DNA from: JAWKRB01 sp041389885
GTDB taxonomy: Bacteria; Myxococcota_A; Polyangia; Polyangiales; Ga0077539
Assembly: GCA_041389885.1 (NCBI GenBank)
Contig: JAWKRB010000037.1
Location: forward strand, 7,490 to 71,489
DNA: 64,000 bases
Reading direction: 5' to 3'
Below the pieces are notes generated by a model, which saw only the letters and a program-made list of their open reading frames with translations, had not been told where the DNA came from and did not search any database. Shown here piece by piece: positions 27,268 to 36,783 of the stretch. The first letter of the stretch is position 1; every line of letters starts with the position of its first letter. The position numbers were made by a program, and so were the translations under genes.

Positions 27268-28227
27268 ATGACCCGCACCCACGACTCCCCCGACGCGCCC
27301 GCTGCTTCGCCCACCCCGCCGTCGGCGCGGGTCTACGCCATCGTCGCCCGCGACGCGCGCACCGCCGTGGTGTTTCGCCGCGGCCCGGCGAAGCAGGTCC
27401 GCATGCTCCGCTGGGACCTCGCGACCGACCGCGTCGAGGGCGGTCAGTGGCTCTCGGGTCGCGTCTACGAAGAGCGCTGCGACCTCTCCCCCGACGGCGA
27501 GCTGCTCGTGTACTTCGCGGGCAAGTTCAAGTCGAAGGTCGACACCTTCACCGCCATCAGCCGCCCGCCCTTCTTCACCGCCCTCGCCTTCTGGCCCGAC
27601 CGCGGGACCTGGGGCGGAGGCGGCGTCTTCGAGACGAACCGCAAGGTGGCGCTGCAGTACGGCCGGGTGAACTTCGAGCAGCACGGCGGGAGAGACATTC
27701 CGAGCGACTTCGAGGTGATCTCGATGAGCGACTACCGGCGCAGGCTCGGCGCCGAGGCCGACCGCGTGCGACACGGCTTCAGGCTCCTGCGCGAGGGCGT
27801 GAAGGGGCCGCCGACGGACAGCCTGTCGGTGGTCTGGGCCGAGCCGTGGATCGAGCAGAAGCCCTCGCCTCGTCGCGCCGCGATGCACCTTCAGCGCCTG
27901 TGGCACGGGATGTTCGAGCGCAACGGCGCGCGCTGCGTCTACACCTTCCGCCTCGTCGACGAGCGCGGCGACGCGCTCCTCGACCTCGGGCGCCTCGACT
28001 GGGCCGACTGGGACCACGACGGCTCGCTGCTCTTCAGCGAGGGCGGTCGCTTGTACCGACGCGACGTGCGCGCCCCGCGCGACGCGCCCCCCGCGCCGAA
28101 GCTGGTGGCCGACCTCTCCGCACAGACCTTTCAGAACCTCCCGCCGACGCCCGAGGCGAAGCGCTGGCCGAGCGCGGGGCGAGCCCGGGGTGCGCTCACC
28201 CCACCACCCTCGCGACGACGACGGTGA
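27268..28227 (+). CDS. Hypothetical protein with propeller-like repeats
   Basis: The product has ~319 residues from ATG 27268; a TTG at 27250 is the alternative. It has no signal peptide. Phrases such as RCDLSPDGELLVYFAGKF and DWADWDHDGSLLFSEGGRLY suggest WD40-like blades, but the middle is not repetitive. I do not recognise the family. Its 3' end overlaps the convergent PP2C gene by 32 bases, so the basic tail SRRRR may be a by-product of that overlap. Confidence 0.65.
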   Translation: MTRTHDSPDAPAASPTPPSARVYAIVARDARTAVVFRRGPAKQVRMLRWDLATDRVEGGQWLSGRVYEERCDLSPDGELLVYFAGKFKSKVDTFTAISRPPFFTALAFWPDRGTWGGGGVFETNRKVALQYGRVNFEQHGGRDIPSDFEVISMSDYRRRLGAEADRVRHGFRLLREGVKGPPTDSLSVVWAEPWIEQKPSPRRAAMHLQRLWHGMFERNGARCVYTFRLVDERGDALLDLGRLDWADWDHDGSLLFSEGGRLYRRDVRAPRDAPPAPKLVADLSAQTFQNLPPTPEAKRWPSAGRARGALTPPPSRRRR

Positions 28228-28942
28228 TGTTGTCCCTCCCGCCCGCGTCGTAGGCCTCGCGCACGAGGGTCGCGGCGGCGTCGCCGGGGCTCTGCGCGAG
28301 GAGCACCTCGCGAATGCGCGCGTCGGTCACGGTCTCGATGAGCCCGTCGGTGCAGAGCAGAAACACGTCCCCCGGCCGCGCGTCGAGGGTGCGCAGGTCG
28401 GCCTTCACGGTGCCCTTCATCCCCAGCGCGCGAGTGATCACGTTCGCGTGCGCGAACTGCGACTTGGGCGGCACCGACATGCCCGCGGCCTTCATGTCCT
28501 CGTGCAGCGAGTGGTCGCGGGTGACCTGGGTGATCGACGACCCGCGCAGGCGGTACACCCGCGAGTCGCCGACGTGGCCCACCACCACCCGAGGACCATC
28601 CAGGGCGAGGGCCGCGACCGTCGACCCCATCGACGCGAGGCGGCCGGTCTTGCGCGCGTTTACCTCGGCGTCGGCGAGTCGAATGCCCACCGAGAGCATG
28701 TTCTCGGCGAGGCTGCGCTCGGGCTCCAGGCCGAAGGGCCAGGTGGTGTTGTCGTCGTCGGCGTTGCGGCGATAGAAGCCGCGGAGCGTGTCGACGGCGA
28801 CCCGGCTCGCGACCTCGCCGCCCTCGTAGCCGCCCATCCCGTCGGCGACGACGAAGAGTCCGAGCTCAGGGGCGACGCAGAAGGCGTCTTCGTTGTTGGA
28901 CCTGCGACCTACGTGCGTGACGGCGGCGTGCTCGATGCGCAT
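28196..28942 (-). CDS. PP2C-type serine/threonine phosphatase
   Basis: The product has 248 residues, the usual size of the bacterial Stp/PrpC single-domain form. Metal-binding motifs are complete: NEDAF near the start, VADGMGGYEGGEVAS, GHVGDSRVYRL, LCTDGLIETV and the terminal GRDNITVVVARV. It should dephosphorylate Ser/Thr-phosphorylated proteins in the cytosol, opposing Hanks-type kinases, which are abundant in Myxococcota; none is in this window. It starts 139 bases downstream of the FtsH operon and may be read from its own promoter in 28943-29030. Confidence 0.93.
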   Translation of the reverse strand: MRIEHAAVTHVGRRSNNEDAFCVAPELGLFVVADGMGGYEGGEVASRVAVDTLRGFYRRNADDDNTTWPFGLEPERSLAENMLSVGIRLADAEVNARKTGRLASMGSTVAALALDGPRVVVGHVGDSRVYRLRGSSITQVTRDHSLHEDMKAAGMSVPPKSQFAHANVITRALGMKGTVKADLRTLDARPGDVFLLCTDGLIETVTDARIREVLLAQSPGDAAATLVREAYDAGGRDNITVVVARVVG

Positions 28943-29030
28943 GGCGCACCTCCTGGGTGGTGCACACCCTCATCGCGCGCCCCGTACCAGGACCCTCACC
29001 GTTGATTTTACAAGACTTTTCGTCACACCC

Positions 29031-29048
29031 TGGGGTGCGCGCACCCCA
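29031..29048. promoter_or_regulatory. 18-base perfect palindrome between PP2C and FtsH-partner genes
   Basis: TGGGGTGCGCGCACCCCA is perfectly self-complementary. It lies between the 3' end of the small FtsH-partner gene and the PP2C start, next to an AT-richer stretch (GTTGATTTTACAAGAC). It could be an operator or the stem of a terminator for the FtsH unit; no T-tract follows. Confidence 0.4.
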
Positions 29049-29081
29049 CCTGAGCGGGGCTCGCTGGGGTCACGACACCCC

Positions 29082-29342
29082 TCAGCGCTTCGCGGCGACG
29101 GGCGCGCGGGCCGCGGGCTCGGCGTCGTCGGGGCTGTCGATCACGGTGCCGTCCTTGCGCGAGCGCCGCACGATCACGTCGGTGTCTTCGCCGATGGGCT
29201 TGCCGATGAGCGCCTCGACGAGGGCGCGGTGGTCGCGCTCGTGCTCGTGGGGCAGCGCGTCAGACTCGCCCTCGTAGGCCACGATGAGCTCGCGGCGGCC
29301 GGTGTGTCGGTTGAATCGCAGCTTGATCGTGACCTCAGCCAT
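29082..29342 (-). CDS. Small FtsH-associated protein
   Basis: The product has 86 residues. Its ATG lies inside the end of the FtsH-like gene (8-base overlap), so the two are coupled. The N-terminus MAEVTIKLRFNRHTGRRELI forms two predicted beta strands. The middle HEHERDHRALVEALIG is helical and is followed by a strand DTDVIVRRSR. The tail is Ala/Pro-rich and probably disordered. No enzyme motif is present. It is probably an adaptor or substrate-side partner of the protease; this is inferred from coupling only. Confidence 0.7.
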   Translation of the reverse strand: MAEVTIKLRFNRHTGRRELIVAYEGESDALPHEHERDHRALVEALIGKPIGEDTDVIVRRSRKDGTVIDSPDDAEPAARAPVAAKR

Positions 29343-31457
29343 GGCTCACCCGGTCCCTCTCCCCCGAGAGCTCGGCCGCGAAGCCGCGCAGGCCGTCGCC
29401 CTCGAGGACCTTCTTCTCCAGCAGCAGCTTCCACAGCGCCTCGAGCTGCGGCGCGTTAGCGCGCAGCAGCGCCTCACGCAACGGCCTGGGCTCCTCGCGG
29501 AGGATCGACTCGACCTCCGCGTCACCCCTCTCGTCGGCTGGGCGACACGGCGAGCCTGCCCTCGCGCTCGTCTTCGGCACCACGCGCGGACCCATCGCCC
29601 GCGACATGCCGTACTGCTCCACCATCGCGCGGGCGATGGCGTTGGCGTGCTGCTGCAGGTCGGTGTACGCCGCTCACCTCACTTGAAAACCTGTACGCTC
29701 GGCGACCTGTCCGCCGAGGCCCACGCAGATGTCGGCGCGCAGCTCGTCCTCGGTGGTGACGTAGGGGCGCGCGCGCGCGGCGCGGAGCACGTAGCCCAGG
29801 GCGCCGTCTTGGTCCTGCGCGATGCAGATGCGCTCGGGGGCGGTGGCCCTGGGGAGCAGCATGGCCGCGAGCGCGTGCCCCGCCTCGTGCACGGCGATGA
29901 CCTTCTCCTCGTCGGGCGAGAGCACGACGCGCCGGCGCGATTTGCGCTGCAGCGCGCGGTCGATGTCGTCGGGGGTGAACGCACCGCCGCCCTCGCGGAG
30001 CTGCTGTCGCTTGAGCGCGCGGCACAGCGCGTGGAGGTGATCGCCCGTGAAGGGGAGGGACTTCTCCGCGTCGGCGAGGCCCTCGGTTGCGCCGCCACGA
30101 AGGGTGCTCGACGAGCTCGGGGGTGAGGCCCAGGGCGAGGCGCTCGCTGTAGATCTTCGCGATCGCGCGGCGGTCGTCGGGGTCGGGCGCGGGGATCTCG
30201 ATGAGGAACTCGAACCTCCCCGGCCGCAGCAGCGCGCCGTCGAGGGACGACACGAAGTTCGTCGTGCCCACCACGAAGACCATCTCGTTCTTGCGAAAGC
30301 CGTCCATCTCCGTGAGGAGCTGGTTGACCATCGAGTGCTCCACCCCAGAGCCCTGGTAGCTCCCGCGCTGGTGCGCGAAGGCGTCGATCTCGTCGAAGAC
30401 GATCACCGAGGGCGCGCTCTGACGGGCCTGGCGAAAGATCCGCCGGAGGTTCTCTTCCGACTCGCCCACCCACTTCGACTTGAGCTCCGGCCCCGAGACC
30501 ACGATCACCGTCGCGTCCATCGCCGCGGCGACGGCCTTGGCGAAGTAGGTCTTTCCCGTGCCCGGCGGGCCGTGAAAGATCACGCCGCGGGGGAGCAACG
30601 ACTCGAGCGCGCGAATGTCGCCCTCGACGGTGAGGGCGTCTTTGCGGCGCACCAGATCGAGGAGCTCGTCGCGCAGCCGGGCCTTCACCTCGCCGTAGCC
30701 GCCGATGTCGCGGTCGAGGTCGACGCTCGGGGAGCTCGACGCCGTCGGTGACCGTGTGTCGCCGGGCTCGGGTAGAAGGTCCTCGTCGGCGCCGGCCTCG
30801 CGGCGCAGGGCGAGGTCGGCGAAGGCCTGCGCGCGCGCCTGGGTTGAGCCCCGAAGGCGGCCAGTACCGGTAGAGCCCGAAGGGATCGAAGTCCCTGGCG
30901 TGCAGCGACTTCGCCTCGCGCTGGGTGATGATCTTCGCGAGGGCGCCGCGGGGGATGCCCGTGATCTCCCGGCGCGCGGCGAACACGTCGCGGATCACCT
31001 TGGGCACCTCGAAGCTCGGGTCTCGAAAGCCCAGGACCACCGCCTCGGGGTTCTCGTAGAGCAGCGGGATGCACTCCCTCGCCTCGAGGGTGAGACCGGT
31101 GTGCGTGGTGGTGAGCACGTCGAGGTGCGGCAGCACGATCACCGCGCGCTCGACGGCGCCGCGAATGGCGTCGCCGAGCTGCTCGATCATGCGCGAGAGC
31201 GTGGCGCGGGGCGGCGCGTCGGCCGCGGGGCGCCCGTCGATCAGCACGATGCGCGGCGGCTGGGCCGCGCGGCGGAGGCGCTGGCGCACGGCGAGGTAGA
31301 GGTAGACCGTGAGCTCCTTGTCGCACTCCACCAGCACCGACTGCCCGCGGCGCAGGCGCTCTTCGATGAACGCGATGTCGGCGGCGCAGGCGGCCTCCAC
31401 CGCGTCTTCGACCCGAAGCGACACCGGCAGCGAGTCGATCGATACGGCGCGGCTCAT
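29335..31457 (-). pseudogene. FtsH-like AAA+ metalloprotease with degenerate N-terminal ATPase-like region (frame-interrupted)
   Basis: Read across frames this is a ~707-residue protein. Residues ~1-205 look like an inactive ATPase-like region (SVLVECDKELTVYLYLA, VIVLPHLDVLTT). Next is a classic FtsH entry (DIGGYGEVKARLRDELLDL), Walker A GPPGTGKT, Walker B VIVFDEID and the second region of homology TTNFVSSLDGALLRPGRFE. The M41 peptidase has HEAGH (about 29890) and LRADICVGLGGQVAE. Continuation changes frame near 30840 (in AGGCGCGCGCGCAG), near 30090 and near 29690. No membrane helix is seen, unlike true FtsH. The intact 8-base overlap with the following small gene argues that the shifts are sequence errors rather than decay. 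Confidence 0.8.
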
Positions 31458-31503
31458 GCGCGACGGTGTACCACGCGGCGCTTGGCCGGAGCGCCGCGCG
31501 GGC

Positions 31504-32818
31504 ATGCGCCGATGCGAGGGGTGCGAAGTCCCCTTCGGATGCGCGCTCGCGGCGCTCGCCTCGGGATGCGCCCTGACCGTGCAGAGCGCCCCCGACGCGG
31601 GCGCTTCTGACGCGCCTCCCGCAAGCGCTCCCTGCGGGCGCACGCCTCCCGCCCTGCGGCTGCTGCGTCCCTTGAGCGGTGAGCGCGTGCGCGGCGCGCG
31701 GCCCACCTTTCGTTGGATCGCGCCCGCGAACGAGCCCGCGCGCGCGTGACGCTCTGCGCCGACCGCGCGTGCGCCCGCGTGCTCGTCGAGGGCGAAGGGC
31801 GCGACGGCGCGTGGATCCCTCCGAGCGCGCTGCGCCCGGGAACGCTGTTCTGGCGCGTGAGCACGCGGGACGGCGCGCGCTCGGCGACCCGCGCGCTGGA
31901 GGTCCCGACGACCGAGATGCCCGCGGGGTGCCTGCGCGCGGTGGTCGATTTCGACGGCGACGGCGTCGAAGACGCGGTGACCGCCGCGCCCTCCCGCGCC
32001 TGCGAGGTGCGGGTGCGCTGCAGCGGCGCGGGGCTCGCGGAGCGCGTGTTCACCGCCGCGCCCGGAGTCCCTGCGACGCGATCTCTGCGCGCCAGGGCGT
32101 CGCGTCGAGGCGCTCTCGCTGGTCGCGGCGGGCGACGTCGACGGCGACGGCTTCACCGACGCGCTGAGGCGCGGGTCGAGACGCTGCCCGAGGGGCGACT
32201 CGCAGCGCGTGTGGCGCTTCGGACTCATCGCGGGCGGCCCGCGAAGGCTCTCGAGGTGCGCTGGAGCGCCGAGGAGCGCACGCAGAACGCCTGGGGAGCG
32301 GTGCGCGTCCAGCCCGCGGGGGACCTCGACGACGACGGCTACGCCGACCTCCTGCACAGCCGCACGTCAGGCTCTTGAGCCGCTGCACGCGGTCTTCGGC
32401 GCGCGTGTGCTCTTCGGCGCCGAGGGCATGCCTCACGCCGAGCGAGGCGCTACTTGTGACCGCGCCGGCGAGAACCGTGGCGGCGTGCGACCTCGACGGC
32501 GACGGCGTCGAAGAGATCGCGGCCCTCGACCGCGACGGGACCTTCGCGCTCTACCGCGCGAACGAGCGACGGCTGCGGCTGTACCTCGCGCCCACGAGCT
32601 GCCAGGGCGAATCGCTGCGCTTCTTCGACCGCTGCATCCCGGGCGTGATGCGCCCGGACGCCGACCTGCGGCTCCTGGGTGACCTCAACGGCGACGGGCT
32701 GCTGGACGTCGAGAGCCCCCTCTTCGACACCCCCGACGCGCGCGTCCCCCGCGGCACGGTGACCTTCTTCGGCGGAGGGGTTGACTCGCGGGCTCACCAC
32801 CGGCGGGTGCAGCGCTAG
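31504..32818 (+). pseudogene. FG-GAP/VCBS-repeat lipoprotein, frame-interrupted
   Basis: The start at 31504 gives a signal ending ALAALASGC with a typical Asp/Ala linker. Five calcium-binding FG-GAP loops are readable, but in different plus frames: DFDGDGVEDAV (~31950), DVDGDGFTDAL (~32140), DLDDDGYADLL (~32330), DLDGDGVEEIA (~32500) and DLNGDGLLDV (~32690). Frame changes fall near 31745, 32090, 32200 and 32370. The whole would be ~438 residues, a surface integrin-like propeller of unknown ligand. The terminal TAG is supplied by an A-type repeat module. Confidence 0.7.
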
Positions 32819-33335
32819 TACCTTACAAGGGATTTGAAGCGTTCAGCGCGAGCGAAGTACCCACATCCCGCGCTGCCGCCACACCCCTTCTCCCGCCTCG
32901 CTGCGTTCGACACACCCAGGTCAGGAGCCGCCCCTCGTCCCTTCTGACCCAGCGCGGGGCTCACCGCCCTCCTCCGCGGGCTTCGCCGATGGAGGAGGGG
33001 CTACGTCCTTCGGGAAGATGCTCCGCGTCAGACTGCCCTTGGGATGCGTCCGCATGGCCTGAGACCGCGCGCGGATGTATCTGCCATCCCTTGTGTCTCC
33101 AGCCTCCTCCATCGGCGAAGCCCATGGAGGAGGGCGAGAGGAGGGCCCCGCGTCGGGTCGAAGGGACGAGCGGCGGCGCGGACAGACCAGAGGCGCATCA
33201 CGCTTGTTTTCAAGCGGATTCCTGACCTGTGTGTCGAACGCAGCCCGAGGCGGGAGAGGGCGCGCGGTCGCGTCGGTGGGGGCCCGCGGTGCGGGCTCAC
33301 TTCAACCTTTCACCTCCTCTGTGGAGAGGGACTCG
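32815..33335. repeat. Composite palindromic repeat, copy R2
   Basis: Modules appear in mirror order around the centre. Module A inverted: 32815-32850, diverged. Module C inverted and partial: 32900-32929 (GCTGCGTTCGACACAC). Module B left arm 32931-33000 and right arm 33102-33170. Module C: 33182-33244, with hairpin CGCTTGTTTTCAAGCG. Module A: 33290-33332. The ~100-base loop between the B arms matches copies R1 and R3 closely. No gene is supported inside; short open frames here recur in every copy as repeat by-products. Confidence 0.85.
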
Positions 33336-33403
33336 TCCCCCGCGGCGGCGGGGTGAGGAAGCTCGGCTTGTGCCTCCCCGCGCACGCTGGCACCGTCCTC
33401 GCC

Positions 33404-33712
33404 ATGCCCGCCGCACCGCACCGCGCGCGCCTCTGGGCGGCCCTCGCCGCGCTCGTCCTCGGGTGCACGCGCCCGACGCCCGCCGCGCCGCCCGAGCCCG
33501 CACCGCCCGCAGCGCCGCCGTCCCCCGCGCCCTCGACGCCGACCTGCCGCGCCGACACCGACTGCAACTACATGGCCTGCGGCTGCGCGTGCAGGTTCTT
33601 TCCCCCGAACGCGCGGGTCCGCTGCCCGATGTGCGAGTCGGGGCCCCCCGCCTGCGCCGCGATGCGTCCGCGCTGCGTCGAGGGACGCTGCGCGCTGACC
33701 CCGCCCGGCTGA
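33404..33712 (+). CDS. Small Cys-rich lipoprotein
   Basis: The product has 102 residues. The signal ends LAALVLGC (lipobox), followed by a Pro/Ala linker and a compact disulfide-rich domain with ten Cys (CRADTDCNYMACGCACRFF, CPMC, CVEGRC). The ATG at 33404 was chosen for the signal peptide; the upstream in-frame sequence belongs to repeat R2. Function unknown. Confidence 0.7.
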   Translation: MPAAPHRARLWAALAALVLGCTRPTPAAPPEPAPPAAPPSPAPSTPTCRADTDCNYMACGCACRFFPPNARVRCPMCESGPPACAAMRPRCVEGRCALTPPG

Positions 33713-33802
33713 GCCTCCCCCCCACTTCTTCGCCTCGTCCTGCGAACGCGTGCATGGTGCGCGCCTCGCGCCCCGTGGGAGCGGCGCGAGGAGGAGCCGA
33801 GC

Positions 33803-34219
33803 ATGACGACGCACTGGTCAGGAACAGGCACGAAAGAAGACCCCTGGCGGCTCAAGACCCCGCCGCTCACGTCGGAGTACACGCTCTACCGCGACGACGC
33901 CGCCGATCCTCCGGTGCTCGTGTGCCAGGTCGGGACCACCACCTTGAAGTACCTCGCCCGCGCCCTCGACGACCTGCACGCGATGCTGAAGTCCCGGGGC
34001 GACTGGGTGCCCCTGGGCTCGGCCGACGAGCAGAAGCCCGCCGCCGAGGGAACGGTCGAAGCCTGGGGCCGCGCCGCCGACAACCCCGTCGGGGGCTGGT
34101 ACGGGCAGAAGAAGGGGCTGCGCGGGCGCTTCGGGATGTACATCCCGCCTGTCATGGAGGCCCTGGGCCTCGCGGAGCTCGAGCACAACCCGCGCAACAA
34201 CCGCATGCGCGCGCGCTGA
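33803..34219 (+). CDS. Conserved-looking hypothetical cytosolic protein
   Basis: The product has 138 residues and is preceded by a strong ribosome site (AGGAGGAGC). It has no signal or membrane segment. The opening HWSGTGTKEDPWRLKTPP and the middle LKYLARALDDLHAMLKSRGD suggest a small alpha/beta fold; the end FGMYIPPVMEALGLAELEHNPRNNRMRAR is basic. I have no functional assignment. Codon use matches neighbouring genes and the frame is clean. Confidence 0.75.
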   Translation: MTTHWSGTGTKEDPWRLKTPPLTSEYTLYRDDAADPPVLVCQVGTTTLKYLARALDDLHAMLKSRGDWVPLGSADEQKPAAEGTVEAWGRAADNPVGGWYGQKKGLRGRFGMYIPPVMEALGLAELEHNPRNNRMRAR

Positions 34220-34226
34220 GCCCCGC

Positions 34227-34838
34227 TCAGGCCGAGACGAAGGGCGCCCGGCGGAGCCAGGTGTCGTCGGTGAGCGTCGCGAGCGCGAAGGCCGCGAGCG
34301 CGTCGCGCGACACGCTGCCGCTCAGCAGCCGCTCGAGGTTCGCGCGGGCCGGCGCCTCGGCGGGGTCGTCGGTGAGGCGAGGCGGGCGCAGCGCGGTCCA
34401 CGCGAGCCCGCTGGCCTCGAGCAGCGCGTGCTCGTGGACCTTGTCTTTGAACGCCTCCAGCGTGAGCGTGCGCACGACGAACGAGATCGCCTTGTCGGCC
34501 ATCTCCTTGCGGTCGCCCGGCAGGTCCAGCGCCGCGCCGGAGACCACCACGTAGCGCTTCGCCCCCGCGGCGATCACGTTCTCGGTCGCGACGCTGCAGA
34601 TGTTGTTGTGCCCGTCGACCGGCCCGATGGCCGAGATCACGCCGTCGCAGCCCGCGACGAGCCGCGCGACGTCTCTCGACTCGCGGGCGTCGCCGTGGAG
34701 CGCCTCGAGGTTCGGGTGAGACACCCGCAGCCGCCCCGGCGAGCGCACGAGCGCGCGCACCGTGTGACCCGCGTCGAGGGCGTGCTGGAGAATGAGCGAG
34801 CCCGTGCGACCGGTCGCGCCGAGGATGGCGATCTTCAT
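34227..34838 (-). CDS. NAD(P)-binding SDR/NmrA-like protein
   Basis: The product has 203 residues. An N-terminal Rossmann motif GATGRTGSLILQHAL and VRALVRSPGRL are typical of the atypical SDR a5/NmrA group (YwnB- or BVR-B-like). VISAIGPVDGHNNI and YVVVSGAALDLPGD follow the usual order. These proteins bind NAD(P) and act as reductases or redox sensors. The gene is convergent with the preceding small gene and 66 bases from the next oxidoreductase in the same direction. Confidence 0.87.
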   Translation of the reverse strand: MKIAILGATGRTGSLILQHALDAGHTVRALVRSPGRLRVSHPNLEALHGDARESRDVARLVAGCDGVISAIGPVDGHNNICSVATENVIAAGAKRYVVVSGAALDLPGDRKEMADKAISFVVRTLTLEAFKDKVHEHALLEASGLAWTALRPPRLTDDPAEAPARANLERLLSGSVSRDALAAFALATLTDDTWLRRAPFVSA

Positions 34839-34904
34839 GGGGGAGTGCCTGCGTGCTTTCAGGGGATCCGAGGCCGCGCAGAGTCTACTCCCGCGCGCGT
34901 CACA

Positions 34905-35795
34905 TCAACAGGGGCGCGCGGCCTCGGAGGCTGCGTAGAGCTTCGCGACGGCGGTGAGGTTCTCGCCGCCGAGTCCACCCTCCGCGGCGCGCGCGTACAC
35001 CTCGCCCGCGCGGTGCGTGACGGGGAGCTCGCCGCCCGAGGCCGCGGCGGTCTGCGAGACGTAGCGCAGGTCCTTGCGCAGCAGGTCGATCGGAAACATC
35101 GGAGCGTGGCGCCCGGCTCGCATCAGCCCGAGCGCGCCCTTCGCGGCGGGGCTCGTCACGGGGCTGCCCTCGAGGGCGCGCGAGAGCGCCGCGAGGTCGA
35201 GGCCCGCGCGCTCGGCGTACCCCAGGAGCTCCGCCAGCGCGGCCACCTGCACGCCGAAGAGGGCGTTCACCACGAGCTTCGCGCTCGCCCCCGCCGCGGT
35301 CGGACCGAGGTGCTGCACCGCGCCGCCCATCGCCGTGAGGGTCGGCGTCGCGCGCGCGACGTCCTCGACGTCGCCCCCGGCGAGGAAGGTCAGGGCGCCG
35401 GCCTCGGCCTGCGGCCTCGACCCCACCACGGGCGCGTCGAGGAGGCGCAGCCCGCGCGCCCCCGCGGCGGCGGCCAGCTCGGAGACCCACGCGGGCGTCA
35501 GGGTGCTGCACTCGACCAGCAGCGCGCCCTCCGACGCGGCGGCGAGGGCGCCGTCAGGCCCCGTCCAGAGCGCGCGCGAGGCGTCGTCGTCGGTCACCAT
35601 CGCGAAGACGATCGCGGCGCCCTCCACCGCGGCACGGACCGTCGGCGCGGCGTGTGCGCGGAGCGTCGGCGCGTCGTCGGGGACCCCCGAGCGGCTCCAG
35701 ACGCGCAGCGCGTGGCCCGCGGCGGCGAGGCGCGAGGCCATGCGACGCCCCATGGCGCCGAGTCCGAGAAAGGCGATCTGCTGTGAGGGGTTCAT
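34905..35795 (-). CDS. 3-hydroxyisobutyrate dehydrogenase-family oxidoreductase
   Basis: The product has 296 residues. The nucleotide-binding motif is FLGLGAMGRRMASRLAAAGH. A substrate-binding strand LLDAPVVGSRPQAEAG and the catalytic Lys region GASAKLVVNALFGVQ follow. The order and length match the beta-hydroxyacid dehydrogenase family (NAD(P)-dependent). The exact substrate cannot be stated. It sits between two other oxidoreductase genes on the same strand, possibly an operon divergent from the LysR gene at 36784. Confidence 0.9.
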   Translation of the reverse strand: MNPSQQIAFLGLGAMGRRMASRLAAAGHALRVWSRSGVPDDAPTLRAHAAPTVRAAVEGAAIVFAMVTDDDASRALWTGPDGALAAASEGALLVECSTLTPAWVSELAAAAGARGLRLLDAPVVGSRPQAEAGALTFLAGGDVEDVARATPTLTAMGGAVQHLGPTAAGASAKLVVNALFGVQVAALAELLGYAERAGLDLAALSRALEGSPVTSPAAKGALGLMRAGRHAPMFPIDLLRKDLRYVSQTAAASGGELPVTHRAGEVYARAAEGGLGGENLTAVAKLYAASEAARPC

Positions 35796-35828
35796 CTCCG
35801 CTCTCCGTGTGGATGGTCGTGGGGTCGG

Positions 35829-36668
35829 TCAGGGGACGGCGGTGGGGTCCCACGCGGTGCGCGCGCCGCGATCGCACGAGGCGAGCTCGGCGTGGTCCTC
35901 TGGGGTGAGCACGAGGTCAGCCGCGGCGAGGTTCGCGGCGATGCGCTCGGGGTTCGACGACTTGGGCAGCGCGACGTGCCCCTGGTCGAGGCACCAACGG
36001 ATCATCACCTGCGCGGCGCTCGCGCCTCGCCGCTGCGCGACCCGCGCGAGGGCGGGGTCGTCGAGGAAGCGCCCCTTCGCGAGGGGGCTGTAGGCCACGG
36101 TCTGCACGCCCCGGCGGCGGCACGCGTCGACCAGATCGCGCTGCGCGAGAAAGGGATGCAGCTCGACCTGGTTCACGTCAGGCGCTCGCTCGCTCCGCGC
36201 GAGGAGCTCCTCGAGGTGGACCGCCGTGAAGTTGCTGACGCCGATCGCGCGGCACCGGCCCTCGGCGCAGAGCCGCTCCAGCGCGCGCCACGAGTCGAGG
36301 CGACGCTCGGGCACGGGCCAGTGCAGCAGAAAGAGGTCGAGCGGACCGACGCCGAGCGCCCGCTCGCTGCGCTCGTAGGCGCGCAGGGCCTCGTCGTAGC
36401 CCTGGTCGTCGTTCCAGAGCTTGGACGTGACGAAGACCTCGTCGCGGCGGCCGCCGGTCTCGTCGCACCAGGCGCGGAGGGCCTCGCCGACCTCGCGCTC
36501 GTTGCGGTAGATCGCCGCGGTGTCGACGTGGCGGTAGCCCGCGCGGAGGGCCGCGCCGACGCTCGCGCGGGTGGCCTCCCCCGCGCCCGCGCGGAACACG
36601 CCGAGCCCCACGCGCGGCATCGTCACGCCCGAGGGCAGGGTCACCGAAGCTCCAGGGATCACCGACAC
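35829..36668 (-). CDS. Aldo/keto reductase
   Basis: The product has 279 residues from GTG 36668, which has AGAGGAG about ten bases upstream and gives the standard opening VTLPSGVTMPRVGLGVF. An ATG at 36725 would add an unlikely Arg-rich extension. The catalytic tetrad is present: Asp and Tyr in HVDTAAIYRNEREVG, Lys in VTSKLWND and His in LLHWPVPE. It should reduce aldehydes or ketones with NADPH. It is divergent from a LysR regulator 115 bases away, the usual layout of a regulated pair. Confidence 0.9.
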   Translation of the reverse strand: MSVIPGASVTLPSGVTMPRVGLGVFRAGAGEATRASVGAALRAGYRHVDTAAIYRNEREVGEALRAWCDETGGRRDEVFVTSKLWNDDQGYDEALRAYERSERALGVGPLDLFLLHWPVPERRLDSWRALERLCAEGRCRAIGVSNFTAVHLEELLARSERAPDVNQVELHPFLAQRDLVDACRRRGVQTVAYSPLAKGRFLDDPALARVAQRRGASAAQVMIRWCLDQGHVALPKSSNPERIAANLAAADLVLTPEDHAELASCDRGARTAWDPTAVP

Positions 36669-36783
36669 GCGCCACGCTCCTCTCTGCGCCGCGCGACCGA
36701 CGCGGCGACCCCCAGGCTGACTCATTCCATTCTGGGGATCGACCTCGTTTCTGTGCTAACCGTTATTCTAGGAGGGGTAGGTC

